A DNA stretch of 64,000 nt from Haladaptatus salinisoli (lineage in GTDB: Archaea > Halobacteriota > Halobacteria > Halobacteriales > Haladaptataceae). Both the position numbers and the translations under genes were made by a program. The DNA lies in assembly GCF_020614375.1 (NCBI RefSeq), contig NZ_CP085327.1:1724823-1788822 (forward strand), in the 5' to 3' direction. The notes beneath the pieces were generated by a model, which saw only the letters and a list, made by a program, of their open reading frames with translations, was not told where the DNA came from and made no database searches. This document shows, piece by piece, positions 23,387-32,429 of the stretch; within the stretch, counting starts at the first letter, position 1; each line of letters opens with the position of its first letter.

Positions 23387-25483
23387 ATGGCACGTGCGGA
23401 GAATACGGAACTGGTAGACCGGTTCGAGCAGTTCTACCGGCGGTACTACGGCGACGAGGTCGGGGAGCTCGCACAGCAGTACCCGAACGAGAAGCGCTCG
23501 CTGTACATCGACTGGGACGACCTCTATCGGTACGACGCGGACATCGCCGACGATTATCTCGCGCAACCGCAGCAGTTACAGGAGTACGCCGAAGAGGCGC
23601 TCCGGTTGTACGACCTCCCCGTGGACGTGAGTCTCGGTCAGGCTCACATCCGAGTACGAAACCTCCCGGAGACGACGGAGATCCGCGCGATTCGCGCCCG
23701 GCACGTCAACACCCTGGTGAGCGTACAAGGCATCATCCGCAAAGCGACGGGGGTTCGACCGAAGATTCAGGAGGCCGCCTTCGAATGTCAGCGCTGCGGG
23801 ACGTTGACGTACATCCCGCAGGCGGGCGGGGACTTTCAGGAACCCCACGAGTGTCAGGGCTGCGAGCGACAGGGACCGTTCCGCATCAACTTCGATCAGT
23901 CCGAGTTCATCGACTCCCAGAAGCTTCGCGTTCAGGAGAGTCCCGAGGGCCTGCGCGGCGGCGAGACGCCCCAGAGCATCGACGTCCACATCGAGGACGA
24001 CATCACCGGAAAGGTGTCGCCAGGCGACCACGTGACGGTGACGGGCGTGTTGCACCTGGAACAGCAGGGGAGCGGGCAGGACAAGTCCGCGGTCTTCGAC
24101 GTCTACATGGACGGTACGACGGTCGAAATCGAGGACGAAGAGTTCGAGGACATGGACATCACGGACGAGGACAAAGAGGAGATCATCCAACTCTCGAACG
24201 AGGACGACATCTACGAACAGATGGTCGGTTCCATCGCGCCGGCCATCTACGGCTACGACCAGGAGAAACTGGCGATGATACTCCAGTTGTTCTCCGGCGT
24301 GACGAAGCACCTCCCGGACGGGTCGAGGATTCGCGGCGACCTCCACATGCTCCTCATCGGCGACCCCGGGACGGGGAAATCGCAGATGCTTTCGTACATC
24401 CAGCACATCGCGCCTCGGTCCGTCTACACCTCCGGGAAAGGGTCGTCCTCGGCGGGTCTGACCGCCGCCGCGGTTCGCGACGACTTCGGCGACGGCCAGC
24501 AGTGGACGCTCGAAGCGGGCGCGCTGGTGCTCGCGGACAAGGGTATCGCGGCGGTGGACGAGTTGGACAAGATGAGCCCCGACGACCGCTCCGCGATGCA
24601 CGAAGGGTTGGAACAGCAGAAGATCAGCGTGAGCAAGGCCGGAATCAACGCGACGCTAAAGTCGCGCTGTTCGCTCCTCGGCGCGGCGAACCCGAAGTAC
24701 GGGCGGTTCGACCAGTACGAGTCCATCGGCGAGCAGATCGACCTCGAACCCGCGCTCATCTCCCGGTTCGACCTCATCTTCACGGTGACCGACCAGCCCG
24801 ACCCCGATAAAGACGCGCAACTCGCCGAGCACATCCTCCAGACCAACTTCGCGGGCGAGTTGAACACCCAGCGAACGGAGATCAACGCGCCGAATATCAG
24901 CGAGGAGGACGTTCAGAGCCAGACGGAGGAGGTGGCTCCGGCCATCGACGCCGAACTCCTGCGGAAGTACATCGCCTACGCGAAATCGAACGTTTACCCG
25001 ACGATGACGCCGGAAGCCCGCGAAGCGATACGGGACTTCTACGTCGACCTGCGATCGAAAGGTGCCGACGAAGACGCCCCCGTCCCGGTCACGGCCCGAA
25101 AACTGGAGGCCCTCGTCCGCCTCTCGGAGGCCAGCGCGCGCGTCCGGTTGTCCGACACGGTCGAGCAGGAGGACGCGGACCGCGTCATCGACATCGTTCG
25201 AACGCAGCTACAGGACATCGGCGTCGACCCCGAGACGGGGCAGTTCGACGCCGACGTGGTCGAGACGGGAACGTCGAAGTCCCAGCGCGACCGCATCAAG
25301 AACATCAAGCAGCTCATCGCGGACATCGAAGAGGAGTACGACGAGGGCGCGCCCGTCGAAACCGTCCTCGACAGAGCGGACGAAATCGGCATGGACCCCT
25401 CGAAGGCGGAGCACGAGATCGAGAAGTTGAAACAGAAAGGCGAGGTGTACGAGCCGTCCACCGACCATCTGCGGACGACCTGA
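23387..25483 (+). CDS. mcm: Replicative DNA helicase MCM
   Basis: 698 residues; the ring helicase that unwinds DNA at archaeal replication forks. The N-terminal domain has a zinc ribbon (CQRCGTLTYIPQ..., ECQGCERQG). The AAA+ core has Walker A LIGDPGTGKSQ, the MCM-specific Walker B region LADKGIAAVDELDKM, sensor 1 (LLGAANPKYG) and the arginine finger SRFDLIF. A C-terminal winged helix ends the protein (IEKLKQKGEVYEP). No intein interrupts it, although inteins are common at the Walker A of haloarchaeal MCMs. Its stop is followed after one base by the next ATG. Confidence 0.98.
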   Translation: MARAENTELVDRFEQFYRRYYGDEVGELAQQYPNEKRSLYIDWDDLYRYDADIADDYLAQPQQLQEYAEEALRLYDLPVDVSLGQAHIRVRNLPETTEIRAIRARHVNTLVSVQGIIRKATGVRPKIQEAAFECQRCGTLTYIPQAGGDFQEPHECQGCERQGPFRINFDQSEFIDSQKLRVQESPEGLRGGETPQSIDVHIEDDITGKVSPGDHVTVTGVLHLEQQGSGQDKSAVFDVYMDGTTVEIEDEEFEDMDITDEDKEEIIQLSNEDDIYEQMVGSIAPAIYGYDQEKLAMILQLFSGVTKHLPDGSRIRGDLHMLLIGDPGTGKSQMLSYIQHIAPRSVYTSGKGSSSAGLTAAAVRDDFGDGQQWTLEAGALVLADKGIAAVDELDKMSPDDRSAMHEGLEQQKISVSKAGINATLKSRCSLLGAANPKYGRFDQYESIGEQIDLEPALISRFDLIFTVTDQPDPDKDAQLAEHILQTNFAGELNTQRTEINAPNISEEDVQSQTEEVAPAIDAELLRKYIAYAKSNVYPTMTPEAREAIRDFYVDLRSKGADEDAPVPVTARKLEALVRLSEASARVRLSDTVEQEDADRVIDIVRTQLQDIGVDPETGQFDADVVETGTSKSQRDRIKNIKQLIADIEEEYDEGAPVETVLDRADEIGMDPSKAEHEIEKLKQKGEVYEPSTDHLRTT

Positions 25484-25484
25484 T

Positions 25485-25763
25485 ATGGACCGGATCTCCG
25501 CGCTTCGAAACATCGAAGACGCTCTCTCGGATTTCGAATCCGACGAGAACGGCCTGAAGGAGACGGAACGACGGGTGGTGGCCGTACTCCGAACGTACGC
25601 GACGGAGTTCGAGAGCGAGCGCGACCTGTCGGCGTACCGAGCGCGCGGCGACGAGCGAGCCGACGGTATCGTCGTCGTCGCCGATTCGAAGGACGAAGCG
25701 CGCGAGCGAGTCGGCGACCTGTTCGATGCCGAGGATCTGGAATTCGAGATGGAAACTATATAG
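25485..25763 (+). CDS. Small haloarchaeal protein coupled to mcm
   Basis: 92 residues. The ATG lies one base after the mcm stop, so translation is probably coupled. The sequence is acidic and mixed alpha/beta (MDRISALRNIEDALSDFE; LKETERRVVAVLRTYATEF; GIVVVADSKDEARERVGDL). It looks like a conserved haloarchaeal domain of unknown function (from memory a DUF785x family; not verified). A role in replication is suggested only by position. Confidence 0.75.
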   Translation: MDRISALRNIEDALSDFESDENGLKETERRVVAVLRTYATEFESERDLSAYRARGDERADGIVVVADSKDEARERVGDLFDAEDLEFEMETI

Positions 25764-25981
25764 AATGTAGTGATAACTTTGATATGGAAAAATAGATAAG
25801 TATGTTTGTCGAATACTAGAGACGAAAACTGCGTGTTTAGGTGTGTGAAACGTGACAGCTCGGACGGTGGGTTCAGAACTTATCAGCTCCATAATAATGG
25901 AGGTGGCCCGATAATGTACGGGAAATGTCATGGGAGAGACCACGCGGCGAACGAGCGCGGTATCGCCGAGGCCGACCACTC

Positions 25982-26596
25982 ATGAGCGACGTTTCGACGA
26001 AGTTGGACGACGAATCGAGCGTCCTCGTGCTCGGTTCTTCGATGAGCACGGAAACCGACGAACTCTGTATCGACCTGCTCACGCGGACGACGCCGGAACA
26101 GGAGAACGTCCTCTGGATTACGTTCACGCGCTCGCCGGACGGTTGCCTTCAAGATTGGCTCTCGCACGCCGGTGAGCGACCGGCGAACCTTCGATTCCTC
26201 AGCGTCGGAGAGACCGTTCGCTCGGTGACCGCCGCGACCGCGGTGCAGGCGACGACCGACGTGAGGGCCGACCCCGTCATCGACACGCTCTCGAATCCCG
26301 GCGACTTGACGGGGCTGGGAATCAAGACCAGCGAGGTGCTCCGGCAGTGGCACGGCGACGGCAACCGGACCGTCGTCTGTTTCCACTCGCTGACCGCCCT
26401 GCTCCAGTACTCCGACGCGCAGACCGTCTACAAGTTCCTCCACGTCCTCACCGGGCGGTTCGCCACGGCGGGCGTGACCGCCCACTTCCACCTCGACCCG
26501 GACGCTCACGACGCACAGACCGTCAACACGCTGAAGACGCTGTTCGATGCCGTCGTCGAATTCGACGACGGAGAATGGATAGTCCGAACTCGGTGA
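25982..26596 (+). CDS. KaiC/RecA-like protein with degenerate P-loop (DUF7504-type)
   Basis: 204 residues from ATG 25982. The overall order (SSVLVLGSSMSTETDELC, VLWITFTRSPDG, an NRTVVCFHSLTALLQYSD region, HFHLDPDAHD) follows a RecA/KaiC-type strand layout. Where a Walker A (GxxxxGK[ST]) should stand, the sequence is GSSMSTETDE, so nucleotide binding is probably lost. Haloarchaea carry several such proteins (I recall them as DUF7504). It may serve as a structural partner of the MinD-like ATPase downstream. It starts the run of co-directional genes ending at 29104. 218 AT-richer bases separate it from the mcm pair. Confidence 0.8.
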   Translation: MSDVSTKLDDESSVLVLGSSMSTETDELCIDLLTRTTPEQENVLWITFTRSPDGCLQDWLSHAGERPANLRFLSVGETVRSVTAATAVQATTDVRADPVIDTLSNPGDLTGLGIKTSEVLRQWHGDGNRTVVCFHSLTALLQYSDAQTVYKFLHVLTGRFATAGVTAHFHLDPDAHDAQTVNTLKTLFDAVVEFDDGEWIVRTR

Positions 26597-26632
26597 GGTA
26601 ATTTTAAATCGATTACGTCGGTAACTTTCGGC

Positions 26633-26971
26633 GTGTTGCTGATAGTTACGTACTCGCGTTCCGCCCGGCAGACGCTTCGAAACGTCTGTACCGCTCACGA
26701 GGGGAGTGTCGTCCGGCGGTTCGGGCGTGTAGCACTACTGGAAGCGACGGAGCTAGGAGCCTTCCTCGCGCTTCGTCTACGCGAAAAACACGGTGAGGAC
26801 GTGCAGATAGAGCGCACCGTTCCGCTGAACGAGTTCTCCGACGTGCCGGACTCGGTCCGCCGGGCCGCGAGAGCGTACGAGAATCGCGAACATCCGAGCA
26901 CGCCGTATCACAAGTTCGCCGCGGGGACGGAGCATCCGAGTCCGGAGACGATGCGCGACGGAGAGCTATGA
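26633..26971 (+). CDS. Haloarchaeal protein of unknown function (112 aa)
   Basis: Starts at GTG 26633, 36 bases after its neighbour. It has a beta-alpha start (LLIVTYSRSARQTLRNVC), a second strand RRFGRVALLEAT, and a C-terminal helix with ENREHPSTPYHKFAAGTEHP, which looks conserved. No cofactor motif. Its stop overlaps the next ATG (ATGA), showing coupling. From memory it belongs to a numbered haloarchaeal DUF that always sits beside mcm and minD-like genes. Confidence 0.75.
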   Translation: MLLIVTYSRSARQTLRNVCTAHEGSVVRRFGRVALLEATELGAFLALRLREKHGEDVQIERTVPLNEFSDVPDSVRRAARAYENREHPSTPYHKFAAGTEHPSPETMRDGEL

Positions 26972-27792
26972 GGATCGAAGTCGAGGGCGAGGCGCTGTTC
27001 GGGCGAGCCGTCGACCTCTCCGAACGGCCGGTTTCGCCGGAGGCGATTGCGGAGGCGATTCGGGGCCACGCCGAGTCGCCGGTCGTCGACTGTCCCGAAC
27101 CCGGCCCGGCGCACGAATACGTGGGCGTCATCGAACCGGGAATGTCGCTCCGTACACGATCCGCCTCGGCCGCCGTCGCGCGCTCGCTCGAAACGAGTGC
27201 GCCACAGGACGACGAGATAGCGGCGCTCGCGAGCGAACTGGATTCGATCGACGTGACGGACGTATCGCTTCGAGCGGAACGGCGACGCGCGGCGGACGTC
27301 GGGGGGTCGGAGACGGAACTTCGGGAACGGATCGCCGCGCTTCGCGGGCGGGTGCGGACGCTTCGAGAGGCGGGAGACGATTCGACCGACGCCGAGTCGA
27401 AGTTGCGAGAAACGACGAGACGGCTCTCCGAAGCGGAGACGGGTAGAATCGCCGCAGAACAGGCGCTCGAACGCGCACGGGCGAACCGGCGTTCGACGAG
27501 AGACCGACGAGAGAAACGGCTCCGCCTCCGCGACCGAAAGGAGAACCTCGAACGGGACGCTCGTCGATACCTCTCGCGGGAGGTTCACGAATCGTTCGTC
27601 GCCGCGGTCGATGCGGTTCCGGGCCGGGGACGGGTTCCGGAACCCGGAGCGTTCGAGGGTGACGCGGTGACGGCGGCGTTGGCGCTGGCGCGAATCGCCG
27701 CCCTCGACGCGCCGGTCGTGTTGGCGTGCGACCGATTCGAAACGCCGGAATCGGCCGCCGAGTGTCTCGACGCGGCCGTACTACAGGTTTAA
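26968..27792 (+). CDS. Coiled-coil haloarchaeal protein of unknown function (274 aa)
   Basis: The ATG overlaps the preceding stop. Three parts are visible. An N-terminal beta-rich domain (about 1-80) contains VEGEALFGRAVDL. A long Arg/Glu-rich helical region (about 105-205: ELRERIAALRGRVRTLREAG...RLSEAETGRIAAEQALERAR) almost surely forms a coiled coil. A C-terminal domain contains YLSREVHESFVAAVDAVPG and ALALARIAALDAPVVLACD. It does not resemble SMC or Rad50 because no ATPase ends are present. It may be a scaffold for the MinD-like protein; that is inference from position. Confidence 0.75.
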   Translation: MRIEVEGEALFGRAVDLSERPVSPEAIAEAIRGHAESPVVDCPEPGPAHEYVGVIEPGMSLRTRSASAAVARSLETSAPQDDEIAALASELDSIDVTDVSLRAERRRAADVGGSETELRERIAALRGRVRTLREAGDDSTDAESKLRETTRRLSEAETGRIAAEQALERARANRRSTRDRREKRLRLRDRKENLERDARRYLSREVHESFVAAVDAVPGRGRVPEPGAFEGDAVTAALALARIAALDAPVVLACDRFETPESAAECLDAAVLQV

Positions 27793-27818
27793 GGCCGAAG
27801 ACGGAACCAACGCGGGGC

Positions 27819-28445
27819 ATGGTGACGCTCCGCTGGTCCACAGACGCGCGATGCGGACGATACGAGACCGTCACGGTGGTCGAACTGATGGTCGAGAATC
27901 CGACCGAGACGCCCGTCAGGGTGCGGGTCGGAAATCGACTCGACGGTGAGGTGTGGCCACCTCGAACCGAGGGAGTCCCGGAAGCCGGCTGGGACTCCGG
28001 CGGTTTCGAAGGTGTCGTCGGTGCGGGCGACCGTCGCTCGCTCGGTTACGCTAGCCGCGCCGAACCGGTCGAACCGCCCGCGGAAATCGTCTGGACGGAA
28101 CGAGCCGCCGAAACGCGAGGGGCGAGCGCAGGAACCGAGACGACCGTCCCGGCTGGTGCGGGTCTCGACGGTTCGGACGTATCGATCGACGTCGAACCCA
28201 CCGCGGAGGGCGTCGTGCGAGCGCTCGGCGACTCTCGACCGCCCGCGGACGCCGTTCCGGCTCCCGCGCATCCCTCGCTTCCGACCGCGGTTGAGTCGTG
28301 GCTCTCGGCCGTCGAGACGCACGTCGAACGAGGCGAGGCGCTCGGCGAGTGTCGACGGGCACTTCGTGCGGTCGCGGAGCGCGTGGACGACCTTCGAGCG
28401 CGCGCCGAACCGACTTCGGACGAGATAACGGGAGGGAACGCGTGA
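27819..28445 (+). CDS. Haloarchaeal beta-rich protein of unknown function (208 aa)
   Basis: Start ATG 27819, 26 bases after the previous stop; the longer frame is out of character. The first 90 residues look like a beta-sandwich (VTVVELMVENPTETPVRVRV, GDRRSLGYASRAEP). A low-complexity Ala/Pro/Glu linker follows, then a C-terminal helical hairpin (AVESWLSAVETHVERGEALG...LRAVAERVDDLRARA). Its stop overlaps the GTG of the MinD-like gene, so the two are translationally coupled and probably interact. Confidence 0.75.
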   Translation: MVTLRWSTDARCGRYETVTVVELMVENPTETPVRVRVGNRLDGEVWPPRTEGVPEAGWDSGGFEGVVGAGDRRSLGYASRAEPVEPPAEIVWTERAAETRGASAGTETTVPAGAGLDGSDVSIDVEPTAEGVVRALGDSRPPADAVPAPAHPSLPTAVESWLSAVETHVERGEALGECRRALRAVAERVDDLRARAEPTSDEITGGNA

Positions 28446-29104
28446 TTCTGGCCGTTACCGGCGGGAAAGGAGGCGTCGGAAAGTCGACCGTCTCGTTGAA
28501 TCTCGGAGCCGAGCTCGAAGCCGTCGTCGTCGACGCCGACCTCGCCATGGCGGATCTTCCGACGGCGCGCGGGCCGGACTTACACGACGTGCTCGCCGGG
28601 CGAGCCGAACCGTGCGAAGCGGTTTCGTCCGCGGGGAGCGTCACCGTGCTCCCTTGCGGTCGCACGCTCGCGGGTGCGCGGGCGTGCGACCTGACCGCCT
28701 TCGTCGGAGCGATGGAACGGGTCGCGGCGGAGTACGAGCACGTCGTCATCGACTGTCCGGCGGGGATGGCCGCCGACGCGGGGCTACCCCTGGTCGCGGC
28801 GGACGCGTGCCTGCTCGTGACCGCCCCCCGAGCCTTCGCGCTGGCGGACGCGGTTCGGACGAGGGCGCTGGCGCGACGACTCGACGCGGGCCTCGTTCGG
28901 GCGGTGCTGAACAGGGTCGTCTCGGATCCGCCGGTCGAAACCGTCGAACGAACGCTCGGCGCACCGGTGACGACGTTTCCGGAATCGGAGACTGTCGCGC
29001 GCGCACAGCGACACGGTCAACCGGTGGCGGCGATAGCGCCGGAGAGCGTGCCGGCGGAACGGTTCGCAGAACTCGGACGGGCGGTTCACTCCTGCAGGTC
29101 GTGA
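28442..29104 (+). CDS. MinD/ParA-like ATPase
   Basis: 220 residues from GTG 28442. Intact deviant Walker A VTGGKGGVGKST with the signature lysine, switch I region VVVDADLAMADL and Walker B-like VVIDCPAGM are all present. MinD-family proteins cycle between ATP-bound dimers and monomers to position cell structures. Gene context (mcm, small haloarchaeal DUFs, then tfb on the other strand) matches what I remember around Haloferax MinD1, but this is not verified. The C-terminal amphipathic membrane-targeting helix of bacterial MinD is not obvious. The last 19 bases overlap the convergent tfb gene. Confidence 0.88.
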   Translation: MILAVTGGKGGVGKSTVSLNLGAELEAVVVDADLAMADLPTARGPDLHDVLAGRAEPCEAVSSAGSVTVLPCGRTLAGARACDLTAFVGAMERVAAEYEHVVIDCPAGMAADAGLPLVAADACLLVTAPRAFALADAVRTRALARRLDAGLVRAVLNRVVSDPPVETVERTLGAPVTTFPESETVARAQRHGQPVAAIAPESVPAERFAELGRAVHSCRS

Positions 29105-29961
29105 TACGTCGAACGGAGCGTCACGGGCGTCACGTCGGCGACGTCGGCGGCTTCGCGTTGAGTGATCGCCGCACCACACTCGCGGGAGGCGGCGTAGAGG
29201 CAGGCCGCGGCGACGCCGCCGGGGTTGCGACCGCTGACGAGATTTCGGGACTCCGCCGCCGTCACGAACTCCTCGGCGCGTCGTTCGACCGCCATCGGGA
29301 GGTCGAGTCTGCTGGCGAAGCGGGGGAGATACTGGCGAGGGTCGATCGGCCCGGTCGGCAGGCCGAGTTCGCGGTTGAGCGCGTCGTACGCCGCGGTCAG
29401 TTCGTTCCGCTCGGCGCGGGCCTTCTCGACGACCTCGTCGAGCGTGCGCGACACGGCGGCGGTGCGGCAGGTCGCGTACACCGTCGCCGCGGCGAACCCT
29501 TCCAACGAGCGACCGCGGAGTAGATCTTCGGACTGTGCGGACTCGAACAGCACGCACGCCCGGTCCCGAACGCTCGCGGGCAGTTGGAGCGCGCCGACGA
29601 GTCGGCGAATCTCGGTGAAACCGTACACCCGATTGCGCTCGGATTTCGACGATATCTTGGCGCGCTTGTGCTGGCGGCGCATCCGCATCACGCGCCGTCG
29701 CTTGCGACCCGTGAATCGAACCGCACCGTCCCGATAGCCGATTTCGGTCGACAGTCCGCGGTCGTGGCGCGAACGGGTTAGCGGTGCGCCGGTTCGCTTG
29801 CGGTCGGTATCGTCGTCACTGAACGACCGCCACTCGGGACCGCGGTCTAAGTTGTCCTCGGCGACGACCAGCCCGCACTCCGTGCAGACGGACTCGGCGC
29901 CGCGTTCGCGGACTCGGTTGTGACATTCGGGACACGTTTCGGTCGGTGTCGTCGTACTCAT
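29086..29961 (-). CDS. tfb: Transcription initiation factor B (TFB/TFIIB)
   Basis: 291 residues from ATG 29961 (a GTG one codon earlier is also open). The N-terminal zinc ribbon (CPECHNRVRERGAESVCTECG) recruits RNA polymerase. A B-reader/linker follows (GPEWRSFSDDD, LTRSRHDRGLSTEIG). Two cyclin folds of about 90 residues each contact TBP and the BRE (LRGRSLEGFAAATVYATCRT; SGRNPGGVAAACLYAASREC; HTH near the end ITQREAADVADVTPVTLRST). Haloarchaea have several TFB paralogues with different promoter preference; this is one. It is slightly shorter than typical TFBs (about 310-330). Confidence 0.95.
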   Translation of the reverse strand: MSTTTPTETCPECHNRVRERGAESVCTECGLVVAEDNLDRGPEWRSFSDDDTDRKRTGAPLTRSRHDRGLSTEIGYRDGAVRFTGRKRRRVMRMRRQHKRAKISSKSERNRVYGFTEIRRLVGALQLPASVRDRACVLFESAQSEDLLRGRSLEGFAAATVYATCRTAAVSRTLDEVVEKARAERNELTAAYDALNRELGLPTGPIDPRQYLPRFASRLDLPMAVERRAEEFVTAAESRNLVSGRNPGGVAAACLYAASRECGAAITQREAADVADVTPVTLRSTYHDLQE

Positions 29962-30126
29962 CACAGTCGAAACTTCTCCCGAGATGGTATTTAAACGAGC
30001 GCAGGATTCGGGGAAAGGATCGACTTCGGCGGGAGAGAACGTACCGGTTACCGGTACGCTCCCGTCGAAAAGGATTATCAGATTTGATACTTGTCACCAA
30101 CGTTGAAGTCGGAGGGAGAACGAGGG

Positions 30127-30648
30127 ATGGACATGGCGCTGTCGGACATCGCCGCGGGGCTGGAGGTGACGACCGAGCAACGGGACCGCGGTGTCGCGAC
30201 CGTGGACGACACCGGACGAGCGCTCCACGAGCGACTAGCGGAGTTCGCCGAATCGTTGCCGTGCGACCCCGACGCGGCCGTCGCGGTGCTGGAATCGTAC
30301 ACGACCGGTTCGTCGGTCGGCGAGAGCGCCCGGCGCGCCGGTGTCGCACCGATAACCGCGGCGAAGGCGCTCTACCTGCTCGGCGCGGACGGCGTCTCAC
30401 CGCTCCCGCCGATGGGTCACGAAATCATCCGAGACTGGCTCTCCGCCGACCTCTCCCGGTCGGAGGCGCGAAGCCTGACGGGGGCGAACGAAACCGAGTT
30501 CGCGCTGGCGACGTTCGTCGAAACGCACGAACCGTTGGACGGCGCAAAAGAAGCGGTCGAAGGTGCGCTGGCGCTCGGCGGCGACGCGACCGTCAGAAAG
30601 CGCGACGCGCTGGCCGAGACGATGAGCGGCGTCGGCGATCTACTCTGA
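30127..30648 (+). CDS. Haloarchaeal HTH-like protein of unknown function (173 aa)
   Basis: Start MDMALSDIAAGLEV at ATG 30127. It is mostly helical, with a segment SLPCDPDAAVAVLESYTTGS and SVGESARRAGVAPITAAKAL that resembles a helix-turn-helix of a sigma-like or DUF-type DNA-binding domain. It is divergent from tfb with 165 bases between the starts. From memory it belongs to a haloarchaeal DUF in the same mcm-minD neighbourhood. A DNA-binding role is plausible but unproven. Confidence 0.72.
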   Translation: MDMALSDIAAGLEVTTEQRDRGVATVDDTGRALHERLAEFAESLPCDPDAAVAVLESYTTGSSVGESARRAGVAPITAAKALYLLGADGVSPLPPMGHEIIRDWLSADLSRSEARSLTGANETEFALATFVETHEPLDGAKEAVEGALALGGDATVRKRDALAETMSGVGDLL

Positions 30649-30686
30649 AAGGAATTTCGGCGAAACTCGAAGCGTAGCCGAGAGTC

Positions 30687-31460
30687 TCAGGAGAGGGCGT
30701 CCGGCAGGTACTTTTCCGCGTCGATATCGAGCAGACCTTCCTCCGGGAACTCCACGTCGAGCGACGTGTCGAAGACGGATTCTGCCGCGTCGGCGATAGC
30801 GGGCGAGAAATCCGGGTCGAGGTCGGGCGCACTCGTCGGAACGCGCTCGACGGCGGCCGCATCGCTCGTCGGAATCGCCGTGGCGTCCGCGAACGGATGC
30901 TCGCTCTCGGCATCGTCCGCACGATTTACGAGAACGGCGTCGGCACTCGTCCCGAGGTCGGCGAGTCGACCGCGCATTCCCTGTACGGCGTCGGCACCGA
31001 ACCGAGACGCGGGTGCGACCAGCGCGACGGAGTCGACGGCGTTCACCGCGGCGAACGATTGGTTCGCGGCGACCGGCGGCGTGTCGACGAGAACGTGGTC
31101 GAACTCGCCGTCCGCCCGCTCGACCAGCGTCTCGAATCGCCGGGCGGCGCGGGCCGTCTTGGCGCGGGCGAGTCTTTCGAACGGCGCGTAGGTCGGACAG
31201 AGCGCGAGTCGTCCGGCGGTTTCCGCGGGATGGTCGACCAACGCATCGGCGAGGTCGGGGTCGGCGTCGTCGGTCAGGAGTGCGGTGGTGTCGGTGTCGA
31301 TGCGACCGGGCGCGTGACGGGCCAAACCCTGCGTGGCGAACGCGGCGTCGAGGATCGCAACGTCGCGTCCGTCGTGTGCGAGGATGGCGGCGAGTTCGAG
31401 ACAGAGACGGGTCGTTCCGGCCCCTCCGGTCGCGCCGACGAGTGCGGCAGTTCGTTTCAC
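30687..31460 (-). CDS. ParA/MinD-like protein with a degraded Walker A
   Basis: 257 residues from a GTG start. The fold order is that of SIMIBI ATPases: MKRTAALVGATGGAGTTRLC, VAILDAAFATQGLARHAPG, then FDHVLVDTPPVAANQSFAAV. The P-loop reads GATGGAGTTR instead of KGGxGK[ST]: both the signature Lys and the Walker A Lys are replaced. The protein has the shape but probably not the normal ATPase activity of ParA/MinD. It is convergent with the preceding helical gene. It may heterodimerise with the intact MinD-like protein nearby; that is inference. Confidence 0.82.
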   Translation of the reverse strand: MKRTAALVGATGGAGTTRLCLELAAILAHDGRDVAILDAAFATQGLARHAPGRIDTDTTALLTDDADPDLADALVDHPAETAGRLALCPTYAPFERLARAKTARAARRFETLVERADGEFDHVLVDTPPVAANQSFAAVNAVDSVALVAPASRFGADAVQGMRGRLADLGTSADAVLVNRADDAESEHPFADATAIPTSDAAAVERVPTSAPDLDPDFSPAIADAAESVFDTSLDVEFPEEGLLDIDAEKYLPDALS

Positions 31461-31505
31461 GGTTTCGAATCGGAATAGATCCGGAATGGTATAAAAATCT
31501 GGGAG

Positions 31506-31931
31506 TTACCGCGCGTTCCGGATGTCGGCGGCGATGTCGTCCAACTCCTCGTCCGAGAGGTCGGGGCGGGAACCCGCGATGGCGTGGATGGGTCTACCGC
31601 CGTCGCCCTCGAATCGCGGGATGATGTGTCCGTGGACGTGCGGAACTTCCTGTCCCGCCGCCTCGCCGTTGTTGAACGCGACGTTGCTCGCGTCGGCGTC
31701 CACCGCGTCTTCGACGGTCGGTGCGAGGCGGTGGAGCGCCGCGAACACGTCGGCGGCGGTGTCGTCGGGCAGGTCGCCGAGCGTCTCGTGATGGTCTTTC
31801 GGGATGACGAGGGTGTGGCCCGGCGCGAGGGGATTCACGTCGAGGAACGCGAACACGGTGTCGTCCTCGTAGACGGTTCTGCTGGGGATGTCGCCCGCCA
31901 CGATCTGGCAGAAGATGCAGTCGTCCGGCAT
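31506..31931 (-). CDS. HIT-family nucleotide hydrolase/transferase
   Basis: 141 residues. It opens with CIFCQIVAGDIPSRTVYEDD, the usual Hint-branch start with a CxxC zinc pair. The catalytic histidine triad is HVHGHIIP near residue 97. Proteins of this group cleave nucleoside phosphoramidates or AMP-linked substrates. It stands alone downstream of the ParA-like gene on the same strand, with 45 bases between its stop and that gene's start. Confidence 0.95.
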   Translation of the reverse strand: MPDDCIFCQIVAGDIPSRTVYEDDTVFAFLDVNPLAPGHTLVIPKDHHETLGDLPDDTAADVFAALHRLAPTVEDAVDADASNVAFNNGEAAGQEVPHVHGHIIPRFEGDGGRPIHAIAGSRPDLSDEELDDIAADIRNAR

Positions 31932-31979
31932 ACGTCGCTAGTTGCGGGTCGGCATCAAGAAAGTTGAGGCTTCGAGGAA

Positions 31980-32375
31980 CTACCCCCGCAGTTGGAGCAG
32001 TTGCCGACGCCGCGATTCGATGTCGAAGTTGGGTTCGAGTTCCGGATCGGCGGCGAGCCTATCGAGGGCGAGCAACGGGTCGATTCCCGCCCGTTCCACC
32101 CGGTCGAGCAGGGCGTCGATGCGCTGACGGTGGAGCGCGAGCGACGAGAGGAGCGCGGCGGCGAGCGCCACGGCGGCGGCCGCCTCCTCGTCGTCGGGAA
32201 GCGCGTCGCTGATTCGGGAGAAGTCGGTGAGTTCGGTCTCCGGACTCTCCGCGGGTTCGAGCGAGAGACACCGCGGACAAACGAACACCGATGCCGGTTC
32301 CGACGGAACGTGTTCGCGCAGGTCGGGCGGAACCGCGAACGGAAGTCGCTCGTCTCCGCACTCGGGACAGTTCAT
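31980..32375 (-). CDS. DUF6276-type zinc-ribbon protein
   Basis: 131 residues from ATG 32375, where MNCPECGDERLPFAVP begins; the 13-residue upstream extension is less likely. Two CxxC pairs (CPEC, CPRC) about 35 residues apart form a zinc ribbon. The rest is helical (LLSSLALHRQRIDALLDRVE). I recall this arrangement as DUF6276 in haloarchaea, function unknown. It could bind nucleic acid. Confidence 0.8.
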   Translation of the reverse strand: MNCPECGDERLPFAVPPDLREHVPSEPASVFVCPRCLSLEPAESPETELTDFSRISDALPDDEEAAAAVALAAALLSSLALHRQRIDALLDRVERAGIDPLLALDRLAADPELEPNFDIESRRRQLLQLRG

Positions 32376-32429
32376 CGGACGAGTAGAGGGGCGCACCCCA
32401 CAAAAGTCTAGCACCGACGGCGGCGCGAA

